Assembly: GCA_017398685.1 (NCBI GenBank)
Contig: JAFQFH010000036.1
Coordinates: 1 to 64,000, forward strand
Reading direction: 5' to 3'
Origin: Oscillospiraceae bacterium
Lineage (GTDB): Bacteria > Bacillota > Clostridia > Oscillospirales > Oscillospiraceae
DNA: 64,000 nucleotides
The first letter of the stretch is position 1, and each line of letters opens with the position of its first letter. Position numbers and translations under genes: made by a program. Below are positions 16,061 through 25,109 of the stretch, in pieces. The notes beneath the pieces were generated by a model. It saw nothing but the letters and a program-made list of their open reading frames with translations, searched no databases and had not been told where the DNA came from.

Positions 16061-17287
16061 ATGAAGAAACTGCTTTGTGTTCTGGGCGTTCTGGCAATTA
16101 TCCTTCTTATAGCGAGCCTTGCCGGACCCAGCATCATCCTCAAGGCGGTCCAACAGGATGCTCCTGCGGAAAGCTATGCATACAGCGAGGTTTTCTTTGA
16201 TACTTACGATGAGGTACGTAAGCATCATGAAGAGCTTTTTGCCCGGCTTGGCGCGGAGAGCTACAGCCACGTCATTGACGAGGCTGACGGACTTTATATA
16301 GACAGCTTCTATCTGCCTGCCGCAGAGGACGCGACAAATCTCATCGTCCTGACCACCGGTGTACACGGCATTGAGGGCTACATAGGCTCTGTAATGCTGG
16401 ACGTTTTCTTCACGGAGATATACCCCCAGCTTGACACTGACGATACCGGCGTTCTGACCATTGCCAACGTAAACCCCTACGGCATGAAGTATATGCGCCG
16501 CTACAATGAAAACAATGTGGACCTTAACCGCAACTTCATTCTCGACTGGGACAGCTTTGACCTTTCCGTCAACGAAAAATATCCTCAGGTGGACAGCTTC
16601 CTCGGCCCCATCGGGAAGATCGGCAACGCCCTCTGGCATGAGGCGGGCTTTTACCTGAGTCTGGGCAAAAACGCCATAACAAAGGGCGCGGACACCATTT
16701 CCGACGCTTTACTTGGCGGACAGTATGAATACCCCCAGGGCGTATACTACGGCGGCAACGGGGATGAGGCCTCCACGGTCTATCTCAAGGACGTGTTTGC
16801 ACAGTGTCTGGACAGCGAATATGAGAATATCGTACATATCGATATCCACTCCGGCTATGGCCCACGGTACAATATGGTCATCTTCAACTCCGTCTATGAG
16901 ACTATGAGCGAAAAAGAGTCTCAGGCGGCCTTCGGCTATGACAATATCATCGCCTATGACTCTGAAGCCTTCTATGCCACCACCGGCGACACCACGGATT
17001 TCTTCTACCGTCTGGCTGAGAGCCTTGATACGGACAAGTCCCTTTTCTCCACCTGCTTTGAGTTTGGCACTATCGGTGATGAGTTTTTTGACACTATCCT
17101 CAGCCTGAAGTACACCGTGGACGAAAACCGAAACCACTGGTATCCCACCGACAATGAGACTTCTGCCGAGGTAGTGCATCAGAATTATCTGGAGCTTTTC
17201 TACCCCACCGAGACCCAGTGGAGAGAAAAAACAGTGGCGGATTTTGCACAGGCTACCAAGGGCGTGCTTGACGCAAAACTGAAATAA
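16061..17287 (+). CDS. M14/DUF2817-type zinc carboxypeptidase, membrane-anchored or secreted
   Basis: A 408-residue protein beginning with a hydrophobic signal or anchor (MKKLLCVLGVLAIILLIASL). The metallopeptidase site is visible: His102 and Glu105 in GVHGIEG, the substrate-binding NNVDLNRNF, the third zinc ligand in HIDIHSG (about residue 263) and the catalytic Glu in CFEFGT. DUF2817 proteins belong to the M14 carboxypeptidase clan; the natural substrate is probably a peptide at the cell surface. Single gene, divergent from the ECF sigma operon, ended by a perfect palindromic terminator. Confidence 0.85.
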   Translation: MKKLLCVLGVLAIILLIASLAGPSIILKAVQQDAPAESYAYSEVFFDTYDEVRKHHEELFARLGAESYSHVIDEADGLYIDSFYLPAAEDATNLIVLTTGVHGIEGYIGSVMLDVFFTEIYPQLDTDDTGVLTIANVNPYGMKYMRRYNENNVDLNRNFILDWDSFDLSVNEKYPQVDSFLGPIGKIGNALWHEAGFYLSLGKNAITKGADTISDALLGGQYEYPQGVYYGGNGDEASTVYLKDVFAQCLDSEYENIVHIDIHSGYGPRYNMVIFNSVYETMSEKESQAAFGYDNIIAYDSEAFYATTGDTTDFFYRLAESLDTDKSLFSTCFEFGTIGDEFFDTILSLKYTVDENRNHWYPTDNETSAEVVHQNYLELFYPTETQWREKTVADFAQATKGVLDAKLK

Positions 17288-17293
17288 CAAAAC

Positions 17294-17325
17294 AAACAGG
17301 TAAAGGCCGCGGCCTTTACCTGTTT
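17294..17325. terminator. bidirectional palindromic terminator
   Basis: A 32-bp perfect palindrome (arms AAACAGGTAAAGGCCG) between the convergent peptidase and isomerase genes. Confidence 0.8.
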
Positions 17326-17344
17326 AATATTTAATAGGAAAATA

Positions 17345-18685
17345 TCAGTATCTGTACACCTCAAAGCCGAACATACGGGCGAGAATTTCAAGGGTGTCGC
17401 CGTGCCTGCCGCTGATGACAGCGAAGTGGGGCTCGAAGCCGTCCAGCACGCTCTGCTCCACGATGCTGCGGCAATCCTCGCCGGTCTTTACCACAATGGA
17501 GGTGCCGATAAACTGCTTGGGCTTGTCCAGAGCTTCGCCTTCGGTGATGAAGAAGCGGAAAGTCCCGTCCGGCTCACGGCCTATACGGAATACGGTTACT
17601 TCCTCAATTGCCTTGCAGCCAAAGTCCATGGCAGGGCCTATCTTGCGGTTGGGGTGCACGCCAACGGCAGCGCCTGTATCGCAGCGGGCAAGGGAGCAGG
17701 CAGCTGCTCCGCAGTGCCAGAAGGTAATGGTGTTGTCACCCTCGTCGAGGGATACGGGATCACCGAAGAAGGTGGGCTGGCCGCTCAGCTCCATGCCTAC
17801 CCACATGGACAGCGCACCGTACACGTCGGCCTCGCAGGCGGCGGCGATGCCCTCGTCGTTGAGCATGGACAGAACAGAGCACACAGGTGTGCCGAATGCG
17901 GTGAAAAAGTCAGGCCAGCAGCGGGAGGCCAGAGCACCTATGCCCTTTTCCCGTACATAATCACTGTAAGCCTTATAAAGCCTTGCGTAATCCCTGAGAT
18001 TGTGTTCGGGAGTTTTGTCAAGACCGCACATGGCGCAGGCGGACTTTGCAAGATACTCCTTGCAGTCATTGTTTGAGAAGGTTTTGGCCCTGTCGATAAG
18101 CTCCCTGGCTTCGATAGCCTCAAGGTCAACGCCGAAAACGTTCATAAGCTCGGCATCCAGTGCCCGCCCAAAGCCAAAGCCCTGAGGAGTATGGCCTATG
18201 GCGGCCATCTTCAGAGAGCGCATCTGCTTTTTTACTCTGGCGGCATCAACGCAGCTTCTTATGAACTTCTCCGCCCGCTCCTCATCAGGGGAGGCGAAAA
18301 GATACTCAAAGGCTCTTCCGTCAAAGGCGCGGAGCGCATTGGCGGCGGAGTATGCGCCGGTAAGTGAGTTGAGGCGGAGCCTTCCCCCGTCAATGACCGG
18401 CTCTCTCAGTGTCCAGAGCAAAAAGGGACAGTCAAAACGGCTGAGCACCTGGGATATGTAGGCGGAGTTTGCAAAGGTCAGATTCTGGAAAACGATAAGG
18501 TCGGGGGAGAGGGTATCCAGATATGCGCGAAGATCGTCGATGCCAAGAAGCATCTTCTCCGGACATGTGAAATCCGGGTCGATGCCGCGAAGGAGCTTTA
18601 CGGACTTGTCAAACTGCTCCTGCGCGCTTTCAAGATGGAAAGTGGGTACGCCCACGGGTATGTACACGGCTTTGAAATTATTCAT
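17345..18685 (-). CDS. fucose-isomerase-like protein, proposed sulfoquinovose isomerase
   Basis: A 446-residue member of the L-fucose/L-arabinose isomerase-like superfamily (IAACEADVYGALSM, RCWPDFF and a C-terminal HFAVISGRHGD block). Such enzymes interconvert aldoses and ketoses using a divalent metal. In this locus the expected reaction is sulfoquinovose to 6-deoxy-6-sulfofructose, the step that feeds the transketolase; isomerases of this kind are, as I recall, used in sulfosugar pathways of Bacillota, but the assignment here is by context. The ATG is chosen because GAGGTG lies eight bases upstream. Transcribed divergently from the transketolase operon, with its own promoter and the shared operator. 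Confidence 0.7.
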   Translation of the reverse strand: MNNFKAVYIPVGVPTFHLESAQEQFDKSVKLLRGIDPDFTCPEKMLLGIDDLRAYLDTLSPDLIVFQNLTFANSAYISQVLSRFDCPFLLWTLREPVIDGGRLRLNSLTGAYSAANALRAFDGRAFEYLFASPDEERAEKFIRSCVDAARVKKQMRSLKMAAIGHTPQGFGFGRALDAELMNVFGVDLEAIEARELIDRAKTFSNNDCKEYLAKSACAMCGLDKTPEHNLRDYARLYKAYSDYVREKGIGALASRCWPDFFTAFGTPVCSVLSMLNDEGIAAACEADVYGALSMWVGMELSGQPTFFGDPVSLDEGDNTITFWHCGAAACSLARCDTGAAVGVHPNRKIGPAMDFGCKAIEEVTVFRIGREPDGTFRFFITEGEALDKPKQFIGTSIVVKTGEDCRSIVEQSVLDGFEPHFAVISGRHGDTLEILARMFGFEVYRY

Positions 18686-18704
18686 TTTCAGCACCTCTTA
18701 AATA

Positions 18705-18754
18705 AGTTAATTAACTCTGTGAATAATCATATCCGCACAAAGTGCCGCTGTCAA
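18705..18754 (-). promoter_or_regulatory. isomerase promoter and palindromic operator
   Basis: On the minus strand, TTGACA (18749-18754) and TATGAT (18726-18731) are 17 bp apart. Just downstream lies the perfect palindrome AGTTAATTAACT (18705-18716), shared in near form with other promoters of this cluster, so repressor binding would block transcript elongation. Confidence 0.8.
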
Positions 18755-18831
18755 TCCCTTGGGGGAAATATTCTGCAAGTAAAATAAGTATGAATGGCCT
18801 GTTCCCAACACTTATTTACTATTGACAAACT

Positions 18832-18865
18832 TATGGGCAGGGATTAAGATTTATTTAGTTAAACC
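18832..18865 (+). promoter_or_regulatory. transketolase operon promoter region with related operator
   Basis: A clear TTGACA (18832-18837) is followed by an AT-rich -10 area (TTTAGT or TATTTA, spacing 14-16 bp) that overlaps TTTAGTTAAACC, a variant of the cluster's AGTTAA operator. Confidence 0.55.
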
Positions 18866-18891
18866 TTTTAAAAAATTAGGAGGAGTTTGAA

Positions 18892-19716
18892 TTGAGCTGT
18901 GATATGAAGCAAATATGCAAAGACATCCGCAGTGATGTTGTAAGCTGCATCGGTCACCTTGGCGTTGGTCATATAGGAGGTTGCCTCTCCGTTGTTGAGC
19001 TTTTGGGAGTTTTGTATTTTGAGCATATGAATATTGACCCGAAAAACCCCAAAATGGCAGGGAGGGACCGTTTTGTCTGCTCCAAGGGCCATGCAGGCCC
19101 CACCGTGTACTCCACTCTGGCAAAGCGCGGCTACTTTGACAGGGAGCTGCTGTTTACCCTTAATCAGGGCGGCACCAGCCTGCCCAGCCATTGCGACATG
19201 AATCTCACCACCGGCATTGACATGACTACAGGTTCTCTGGGTCAGGGCTTTTCCTGCGCTGTGGGCGTGGCTCTTGGCGCAAAGCTGGAAGATGACGGGG
19301 CAAGAGTTTTCGCACTCATCGGCGACGGTGAGTCTCAGGAAGGCCAGATCTGGGAGGCCGCCATGTTCGCCGCGGCAAAGAAGCTGGACAATCTTATCGC
19401 CTTTACCGACTACAACAAGCTCCAGATAGACGGCACCGTTGCCGAGGTCAACGACATTGCACCCCTCGGTGACAAATGGGCCGCCTTCGGCTGGAACGTT
19501 ATCGACGTTGAAAACGGCAACGACTGCGCCCAGATATCTGAGGCCATCACAAAGGCCAAGGCAAATCTCGGCAGCGGCAAGCCCACCATGGTCATTCTCA
19601 ACACCGTAAAGGGCTGCGGCGTATCCTTTATCGAAGCAATGGGAGCAGGAAACCACAATTCACCGCTCAGCGCCGAGCAGACCGCAGCGGCACTGGCTGA
19701 GATCAGAGGGGAGTGA
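18892..19716 (+). CDS. transketolase, N-terminal (thiamine diphosphate) subunit
   Basis: A 274-residue transketolase half carrying the ThDP-binding motif GDGESQEGQIWEAA with the later DNLIAFTDYN, and the early HLGVGHIGGCLS segment. Together with the next gene it forms a split transketolase. In the sulfo-TK pathway (known from a Clostridium; the enzyme is named SqwGH as I recall) such an enzyme cleaves 6-deoxy-6-sulfofructose to 4-deoxy-4-sulfoerythrose and, in a second turn, yields sulfoacetaldehyde, passing the C2 units to glyceraldehyde 3-phosphate. The TTG start is supported by AGGAGG at ideal spacing; the later ATG is too far away. First gene of a seven-gene operon. Confidence 0.85.
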   Translation: MSCDMKQICKDIRSDVVSCIGHLGVGHIGGCLSVVELLGVLYFEHMNIDPKNPKMAGRDRFVCSKGHAGPTVYSTLAKRGYFDRELLFTLNQGGTSLPSHCDMNLTTGIDMTTGSLGQGFSCAVGVALGAKLEDDGARVFALIGDGESQEGQIWEAAMFAAAKKLDNLIAFTDYNKLQIDGTVAEVNDIAPLGDKWAAFGWNVIDVENGNDCAQISEAITKAKANLGSGKPTMVILNTVKGCGVSFIEAMGAGNHNSPLSAEQTAAALAEIRGE

Positions 19717-19721
19717 ACACA

Positions 19722-20645
19722 ATGGAAATGAGAGCTGTTTATGCCGAATGTCTGGCAGAAATGATGGAAAAAGACCGCCATGTCTGTGTTCTGGACGCTG
19801 ACCTGGCAAAAGCCAGCGGTACTCTGGCGCTTTACAAGAAATTCCCCAAGCAGATGTTTGACTGCGGCGTCGCCGAGCAGAACATGGCCTCCATCGCGGC
19901 AGGCCTTTCCAGCTACGGCTTCAAGCCCTATATCGAAAGCTTTACCCCCTTTGCCACAAGGCGAATCTGCGACCAGATCGCCATCTCCATCTCCTACGCA
20001 AAGCAGAATGTGAAAGTCGTCGGCACTGACCCCGGCATCTCCGCCGAGCTCAACGGCGGCACCCACATGAGCATGGAGGACATCGGTGTTCTCCGTTCCA
20101 TCCCCGGCGTTGTAATCTTTGAGCCTGCTGACGCTGTGCAGCTTCGCGCCGCCATGCCCGTGATAAATGACTACAATGGCTGCGTTTACATACGCCTTTA
20201 CCGCAAGGAACTGCCCGACATCTTCCCCGCAGACTATAAGTTTGACCTCTTCAAGGCCGACACTGTCCGCGAAGGCAAGGACCTTAGCATCTTCGTCTCC
20301 GGCTTCATGACCGCCGACGCTCTTGAGGCTGCAAAGCTTCTTGAGAGTGAGGGCATCAACTGTGAAGTTATCAATATACACACCATAAAGCCCATCGACA
20401 AGGAAGCCGTCATCGCCTCCGCCCGCAAGACCGGCGCTGTGCTCACCGTGGAAAACCACAATGTGATCGGCGGTCTGCACTCTGCCGTTGTGGAAGCTCT
20501 GGCAGAAGAGAAGATCCCCGTCTGCGCTCTCGGCGTGGAAGACCGCTTCGGCGAAGTGGGCAAGATGCCCTACCTGCGTGAGGCACTGGGTCTTACTGTA
20601 GAGAATATAGTTGCAAAGGCCAGAAAGGCCGTCAGCCTCAAGTGA
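19722..20645 (+). CDS. transketolase, C-terminal subunit
   Basis: A 307-residue partner of the preceding subunit with the pyrimidine-binding domain (catalytic Glu in GVAEQNMASIAAGL) and a C-terminal transketolase domain (LLESEGINCEVINIHTIKPI). The two chains complete a heteromeric transketolase. The ATG used here has GGGGAG eight bases upstream; an in-frame GTG overlapping the previous stop is less likely. Only 5 bp separate the two genes. Sulfosugar specificity is inferred from neighbours, not from sequence. Confidence 0.85.
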   Translation: MEMRAVYAECLAEMMEKDRHVCVLDADLAKASGTLALYKKFPKQMFDCGVAEQNMASIAAGLSSYGFKPYIESFTPFATRRICDQIAISISYAKQNVKVVGTDPGISAELNGGTHMSMEDIGVLRSIPGVVIFEPADAVQLRAAMPVINDYNGCVYIRLYRKELPDIFPADYKFDLFKADTVREGKDLSIFVSGFMTADALEAAKLLESEGINCEVINIHTIKPIDKEAVIASARKTGAVLTVENHNVIGGLHSAVVEALAEEKIPVCALGVEDRFGEVGKMPYLREALGLTVENIVAKARKAVSLK

Positions 20646-20663
20646 GGAGAAAGGGATAAAACT

Positions 20664-21137
20664 ATGAAAATCGCCATTGGCAGTGATAAGTCCGGCTTTG
20701 CCGTGAAAGAGGCCATCAAGGCATATCTCACCGAGTGCGGCGCTGATTTTGCAGACCTTGGCACTCAGGATCTGGACAATGTGATGCCCTACTACGCCGT
20801 TGCCGACAAGGTTGCACCTCTGGTGCAGAGCGGCGAATATGAAAGAGCCATCCTCATCTGCGGCACCGGCGCAGGCATGAGCGTTGTTGCCAACAAGTAC
20901 AAGGGCGTTCACGCCGTGGCCTGCGAGGGCGTGTACTCTGCAAAGATGGCCCGCGCCATCAACAATGCCAAGGTCCTTTGCATGGGCGGCTGGATCGTCG
21001 GCCCTGAGATGGCCCTTGAGATGGTCAAGACCTTCCTTGCAACCGAGTGGTGCCAGGATCTTGAAGACTGGCGCAAGGAAAACATGAAGAAGTTCAGCGC
21101 TCAGGTCGCCGCCATTGAGGACAAGATCTATGGTTGA
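20664..21137 (+). CDS. RpiB/LacAB-family isomerase, proposed 4-deoxy-4-sulfoerythrose isomerase
   Basis: A 157-residue RpiB-fold isomerase that keeps the catalytic Cys66 (ICGTGAGMSVVANK). Two His residues normal in ribose-5-phosphate isomerase B are replaced: His10 by Lys9 (SDKSGF) and the ring-opening His99 by Ile99 (ARAINNAKVL); the PHY triplet is also PYY. A substrate that cannot form a ring needs no ring opening, and 4-deoxy-4-sulfoerythrose is such a substrate. I infer that it converts this to 4-deoxy-4-sulfoerythrulose for the second transketolase turn (the SqwI role). It follows the transketolase genes and overlaps the dehydrogenase gene by 8 bp. Confidence 0.75.
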   Translation: MKIAIGSDKSGFAVKEAIKAYLTECGADFADLGTQDLDNVMPYYAVADKVAPLVQSGEYERAILICGTGAGMSVVANKYKGVHAVACEGVYSAKMARAINNAKVLCMGGWIVGPEMALEMVKTFLATEWCQDLEDWRKENMKKFSAQVAAIEDKIYG

Positions 21138-22227
21138 GTCCTTCATCTACACACAGCCTGTCAAGATATACTTCGGAGCGGGCAAGTTTTCTGAGCTTGC
21201 CGGGATACTCCGCGAGTTTGGGGCAGAGCGCTGTGTGATTGTGTGCGGCAGGCACTTTGCGCCAAAGGCCGAAAAGCTCATGGCAGAGCTTAATGAGGTT
21301 TGCGCCGTGTTCTCCGGCGTTGAGGAAAACCCCCAGCTTTCCGGTATTGAAGAGACTGTGCGCCTTGCAAGGGAAGTGAAGGCCGACGCTGTTATCGGCA
21401 TCGGCGGCGGCAGCGCCATTGACACCGCAAAGTTTGCAGCAGCCGTGGCTCTGGGCGAGGGCTGCGCTCTTGACTACTACAAGGGCGAGCGCCCCTTCCC
21501 CGAAAAGCGCCTTACCATTATCGCCGTGCCCACCACCGCCGGCACCGGCAGCGAGGTCACTCAGGTATCCGTCGTCAGCAACGTCAAGGAGAAAAAGACC
21601 ATCAATAACCCGGTCTTCATGCCCCGCGTTGCCATAGTTGACCCGGAGCTTTCCGCCACCGTACCTCCCCGCACCACCATGAACACCGGCCTTGACGCCA
21701 TGGCCCATGCCCTTGAGGGCTACTGGAGCCGTAACCACCAGCCCATCTCAGACCTTATGGCCATTGAGAGCGTGCGTCTGGTGCTTAATAACCTTGAAAA
21801 GGCATATCTGGACGGGGGCGACATGGACGCCCGTTCCAACATGGCTCTGGCAGCACTTCTGGGTGGTCTGGCCTTTGCCCTGCCCAAGACTGCTGCAAGC
21901 CACGCCTGCTCCTACCCTCTGGCGGAGGACTATCATCTGCCCCACGGTGAGGCCTGTGCCTTCACACTGGACAGCCTTGTGCGTATAAACGCAGATGCAC
22001 GCCTTGAGTATCTTGCCCGTGCTGTGGGTCTTCGCGACTGCGAGGAGCTGGCTGAGCGCATAGCTACACTCAAGGAGCTGGCCGGGCTTCGCCGCAGGCT
22101 TTCCGACCTTGGCGAGGTGGACATGGACAAGCTGGTGCATGACTGCGCCGTCCATCCCCTTATGAACAATAACCCCGTAAAGCTGGATGAAGCCAAGCTT
22201 CGGGAGATGTTTGAAAATCTCAAATGA
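21130..22227 (+). CDS. iron-containing alcohol dehydrogenase, proposed sulfoacetaldehyde reductase
   Basis: A 365-residue group III alcohol dehydrogenase: NAD-binding GIGGGSAID and TTAGTGSEVT, and iron ligands in LDAMAHALEGYW and HLPHGEAC. Context suggests that it reduces sulfoacetaldehyde to isethionate, regenerating NAD(P)+. The ATG overlaps the previous gene's end by 8 bp with GAGGA upstream, indicating translational coupling; the stop overlaps the exporter gene start (ATGA). Substrate is inferred only from the cluster. Confidence 0.8.
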   Translation: MVESFIYTQPVKIYFGAGKFSELAGILREFGAERCVIVCGRHFAPKAEKLMAELNEVCAVFSGVEENPQLSGIEETVRLAREVKADAVIGIGGGSAIDTAKFAAAVALGEGCALDYYKGERPFPEKRLTIIAVPTTAGTGSEVTQVSVVSNVKEKKTINNPVFMPRVAIVDPELSATVPPRTTMNTGLDAMAHALEGYWSRNHQPISDLMAIESVRLVLNNLEKAYLDGGDMDARSNMALAALLGGLAFALPKTAASHACSYPLAEDYHLPHGEACAFTLDSLVRINADARLEYLARAVGLRDCEELAERIATLKELAGLRRRLSDLGEVDMDKLVHDCAVHPLMNNNPVKLDEAKLREMFENLK

Positions 22228-23144
22228 ATACAAGACTTAAGAATACCGTTATGATAGGCGGCATGGTCATCGCGTGGTCAATATACTATGCCGTGTCCAA
22301 GATAATGGTGGATGCCACCGCCTCCCCCTATGCTGCGGGCTTTTTGCTGCGCATGGGTGCTCTGGTGTTTCTGACGGCGCAGCTTTGCGCCACGGGAAAC
22401 TTTCTGGCGCTTTTCCGGCAGGGGAGGACGGTACTTATCCTCATAGTTATCGGAGTGTTCGGTTTTCTTCTTGATCTGTTTGCAAATCTGGGCTATGCCG
22501 GCGGCTCTCTGAGCACCGGCACAGCCCTTTTGAAAACTGATGTGCTGATGGTGAATATAGCCACGGTGCTCATTTACAAGAAGAAGCTCTACCCCTCCGA
22601 CTGGGCAGGCACCTTTGTGATGCTTGCAGGGGTTCTTCTGGTGCTGGGTGTGGATTTCTCAGGCTTTGCCCTGAATGTGCATGACCTTTTCTTTATCCTC
22701 AGCGCCCTTTGTGTGACTGCCAACGCCTTTATAATAAAGGCAGCGCAGGAAAAGTACAAAAAGGACTCCGACTCTATTTCCTACTACAATAATTTTGTGG
22801 TCCTGCTTTTGTTTGCCGTCTTCGGCTTTGCCAGAGGGGATATAAACCCCTCCGTCATCGGCTGCATCCCCGGCTTCTGGTTTTTCGTGGCACTGGGCGG
22901 CCTTGCCCAGACAGGCATATACTTTTTCTACTACCGCAATCTCAAGACCCACGAGGTGTGGGTAGTGAAGCTGTATCTTCTTCTGATGCCCGTTGTCAGC
23001 TGCATTATCGGCGTATTTTTCCTAAACGAGCAGTTGACCGCAAAAAAACTCCTTGGTATACTTATCGTGTTGGCTGGGGCCGCGCTTATTCTGCTCAGAA
23101 GCCGCATAAATCCCGAACCCTACGCCCCTGCAAAACACGACTGA
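22224..23144 (+). CDS. EamA/DMT-family transporter, proposed isethionate exporter
   Basis: A 306-residue protein with about ten membrane spans in two EamA repeats, ending in a basic cytosolic tail (LLRSRINPEPYAP). Drug/metabolite transporters of this family mostly export small polar metabolites. Its start overlaps the stop of the alcohol dehydrogenase gene, so export of that enzyme's product (isethionate) is the natural reading; import of the sugar or of another intermediate remains possible. Confidence 0.75.
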   Translation: MNTRLKNTVMIGGMVIAWSIYYAVSKIMVDATASPYAAGFLLRMGALVFLTAQLCATGNFLALFRQGRTVLILIVIGVFGFLLDLFANLGYAGGSLSTGTALLKTDVLMVNIATVLIYKKKLYPSDWAGTFVMLAGVLLVLGVDFSGFALNVHDLFFILSALCVTANAFIIKAAQEKYKKDSDSISYYNNFVVLLLFAVFGFARGDINPSVIGCIPGFWFFVALGGLAQTGIYFFYYRNLKTHEVWVVKLYLLLMPVVSCIIGVFFLNEQLTAKKLLGILIVLAGAALILLRSRINPEPYAPAKHD

Positions 23145-23160
23145 TATCCGGAGGCGCACC

Positions 23161-24378
23161 ATGCTACACGAAGGCGACAATATGATGGGTGTAAAGCGCA
23201 CCAACCGCAGCGCAGCCCTCAGAATACTCCACGAACAGGGCAGTATATCCCGTAAGCGACTGGCAGAGAGCATAAAGCTCACTCCCGCTGCTATCACGAA
23301 GATAGTAGGCGAAATGATAGCGGAAGGCATAGTCGTGGAAGGGCGCACCCTGCCCAGTGACGGTGTGGGCCGCCGTGAAGTGATGGTGGAGCTTAACAGC
23401 CGTGCAAGATGCGCCCTGGGCGTACTTATAAACCTCAATCAGGCGCTTTTGTCCGCCGTGTGGCTGGATGGCAGCGTTATCTTCTGTGAGGAAATGAAAA
23501 TAAACTCTCCTGCCCCGGCAGAGGAGACGGTGAAAGAAATATCTGTAAGGCTTATGAGCCTTGTGAAAGAAAACAAGCTTGCCAGGGAGAATATTGTGGG
23601 CCTTGGCATTGCCATCCGCGGCGTTACCTCCCCTGACGGGAGAAGCCTGCACAACAGCTTTGGCGCACTGGACGCAGAGGATTTTCCCATCTGCGACAGA
23701 TTTGAGGAGTACATGGCCCTGCCTACAGTGCTCTCCAACAACGTGCGTGCTCTTTTTGCCGCCCATATGTTTTTGTCCAAAAATAAAAACAGTCATTCCC
23801 AGTTCTTCCTGCGTTGTGAGTACGGTATCGGTGCAGCCTTGTCAATGGACGACAGGATATGCACCGGAAGCTCCCAGCAGTGCGCGGAGATAGGTCATAT
23901 CCCGGTAGTCAAGCGGGGCGGCAAGCCCTGCACCTGCGGTAAATGCGGCTGTCTTGAGACTATAGCATCTCCCACCGCCATCCGGGAAGAGGCTATTGCC
24001 ATGCTCTCCCCTGAAAAAACCCCGGTGCTCTGGAATATGAGCCGGGGTGAGCCTGAAAAAATCAGTATTGACAATGTGCTGGACGCTGCCAGTTACGGCG
24101 ATGAGGGCGTGGCGGAGATCGTGGATAAAGCGGTGCTTGTGCTGGGCAATGCCCTCAAAAGCGTTATATACATACTCGACCCCGGCAAAATAGTGCTTTA
24201 CGGCAGGATGTTTGAAAACAGCTACTTTCTTTCAAAGCTCATTGCCGAGGTGCGCGAAGGCGTGGACGCAGGACACAGCATAGCCGTGGAGAAAAGTCAG
24301 TATAACTGCACTCTTGAAAGAATTGCCGCCGGTGTGCTGGCGGTAGAGGATTTTTTGGATAAAGGTGGTCTTTTGTGA
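23161..24378 (+). CDS. ROK-family transcriptional regulator of the sulfosugar cluster
   Basis: A 405-residue ROK repressor: winged helix at the N-terminus (residues ~18-75; SISRKRLAESIKLTPAAITK), then a sugar-kinase-like ligand domain with the ROK zinc motif CTCGKCGCLE. As in NagC/XylR-type proteins, a sugar or sugar phosphate would release it from DNA. It is the only regulator gene in the cluster and probably binds the TTAATTAA-type sites found at four promoters here. GGAGGCG precedes the ATG; the gene overlaps the next by 4 bp. Confidence 0.85.
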   Translation: MLHEGDNMMGVKRTNRSAALRILHEQGSISRKRLAESIKLTPAAITKIVGEMIAEGIVVEGRTLPSDGVGRREVMVELNSRARCALGVLINLNQALLSAVWLDGSVIFCEEMKINSPAPAEETVKEISVRLMSLVKENKLARENIVGLGIAIRGVTSPDGRSLHNSFGALDAEDFPICDRFEEYMALPTVLSNNVRALFAAHMFLSKNKNSHSQFFLRCEYGIGAALSMDDRICTGSSQQCAEIGHIPVVKRGGKPCTCGKCGCLETIASPTAIREEAIAMLSPEKTPVLWNMSRGEPEKISIDNVLDAASYGDEGVAEIVDKAVLVLGNALKSVIYILDPGKIVLYGRMFENSYFLSKLIAEVREGVDAGHSIAVEKSQYNCTLERIAAGVLAVEDFLDKGGLL

Positions 24379-25049
24379 AGGACTTTATAGCTTTTTTGCG
24401 CGAAAAAAATCCCCTGCTCAGAATTGTGAGCGTTTTTGACGATGAATTCAAGGCCTATGGCCGGGTGCTCACGGGCTTTGATACAAGCAGGCTCAGCGCC
24501 TGCCTTGGCGAAACGGAAATCCCCCCGGAGGGCAACTGCTATGTAGCCTCAGATCCAAAACTTGAAGCTTTGGACGTGGTGCAGGCTATGGGCGCGGAGC
24601 TATTCGGAGAAATGCCCGTTCAGGCCGGCTACTGCAACGGCCGCGGCTATACCCTCAACGCCGAGGAATACCATAAATGCAGCGAGATAAACCTCTGCAC
24701 CGGGGACGGTGCGGTGCTGCTTCTGGCCCGCTTTGAGGACATGGAAAACTATACACTCGATGTAAAAAAACTCGTTGGCTTTTATCTGCCTGCCGGTGTG
24801 CCGGTGGAGATTTACCCGAGAGTTTTGCATTTTGCGCCCTGCCGCGTAAGTGAGGAGGGCTTCCGCTGCCTTGTGATACTGGAAAAAGGCACAAATCAGC
24901 CCCTTGAAAAAAGCTATGCCGATGCCAGTGGCGAGGGCAGGCTTCTGTGGATGAAAAACAAGTGGCTTCTCTGCCATCCGGATTCCCCTCAGTGTGCAAA
25001 GGGTGCCTATGTGGGCATCCGGGGCGAGAATATTAGGTTGCATATATGA
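24375..25049 (+). CDS. DUF4867-family protein
   Basis: A 224-residue protein with a cupin-like segment (YTLDVKKLVGFYLPAGVPVE, LHFAPC) typical of DUF4867. Proteins of this family are, as I recall, encoded in the Bacillota sulfosugar transaldolase clusters too, where their role is unclear (possibly epimerase- or mutarotase-like). Its presence supports the sulfosugar reading of this locus. The GTG start follows AAAGGTGG at good spacing and overlaps the ROK gene's stop. A hairpin follows before the kinase gene. Confidence 0.7.
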   Translation: MKDFIAFLREKNPLLRIVSVFDDEFKAYGRVLTGFDTSRLSACLGETEIPPEGNCYVASDPKLEALDVVQAMGAELFGEMPVQAGYCNGRGYTLNAEEYHKCSEINLCTGDGAVLLLARFEDMENYTLDVKKLVGFYLPAGVPVEIYPRVLHFAPCRVSEEGFRCLVILEKGTNQPLEKSYADASGEGRLLWMKNKWLLCHPDSPQCAKGAYVGIRGENIRLHI

Positions 25050-25056
25050 AAAGAGT

Positions 25057-25086
25057 AAAGGACAGCGTTTTTCGCTGTCCTTTTGA
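25057..25086 (+). terminator. hairpin between DUF4867 and kinase genes
   Basis: Eleven-bp arms AAAGGACAGCG and complement around TTTTT. The tail has only a short T run, so it probably attenuates rather than fully stops the operon transcript. Confidence 0.6.
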
Positions 25087-25109
25087 AAAATAATCCGGAG
25101 GCGCAGAAT

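Noticed and set aside
19410..21146. 578-codon open frame on the minus strand opposite the transketolase genes
   Set aside because: It mirrors three clearly recognisable plus-strand genes, has low-complexity His/Gly/Ala-rich sequence and no family features; long antisense frames are expected in this GC-rich coding DNA.
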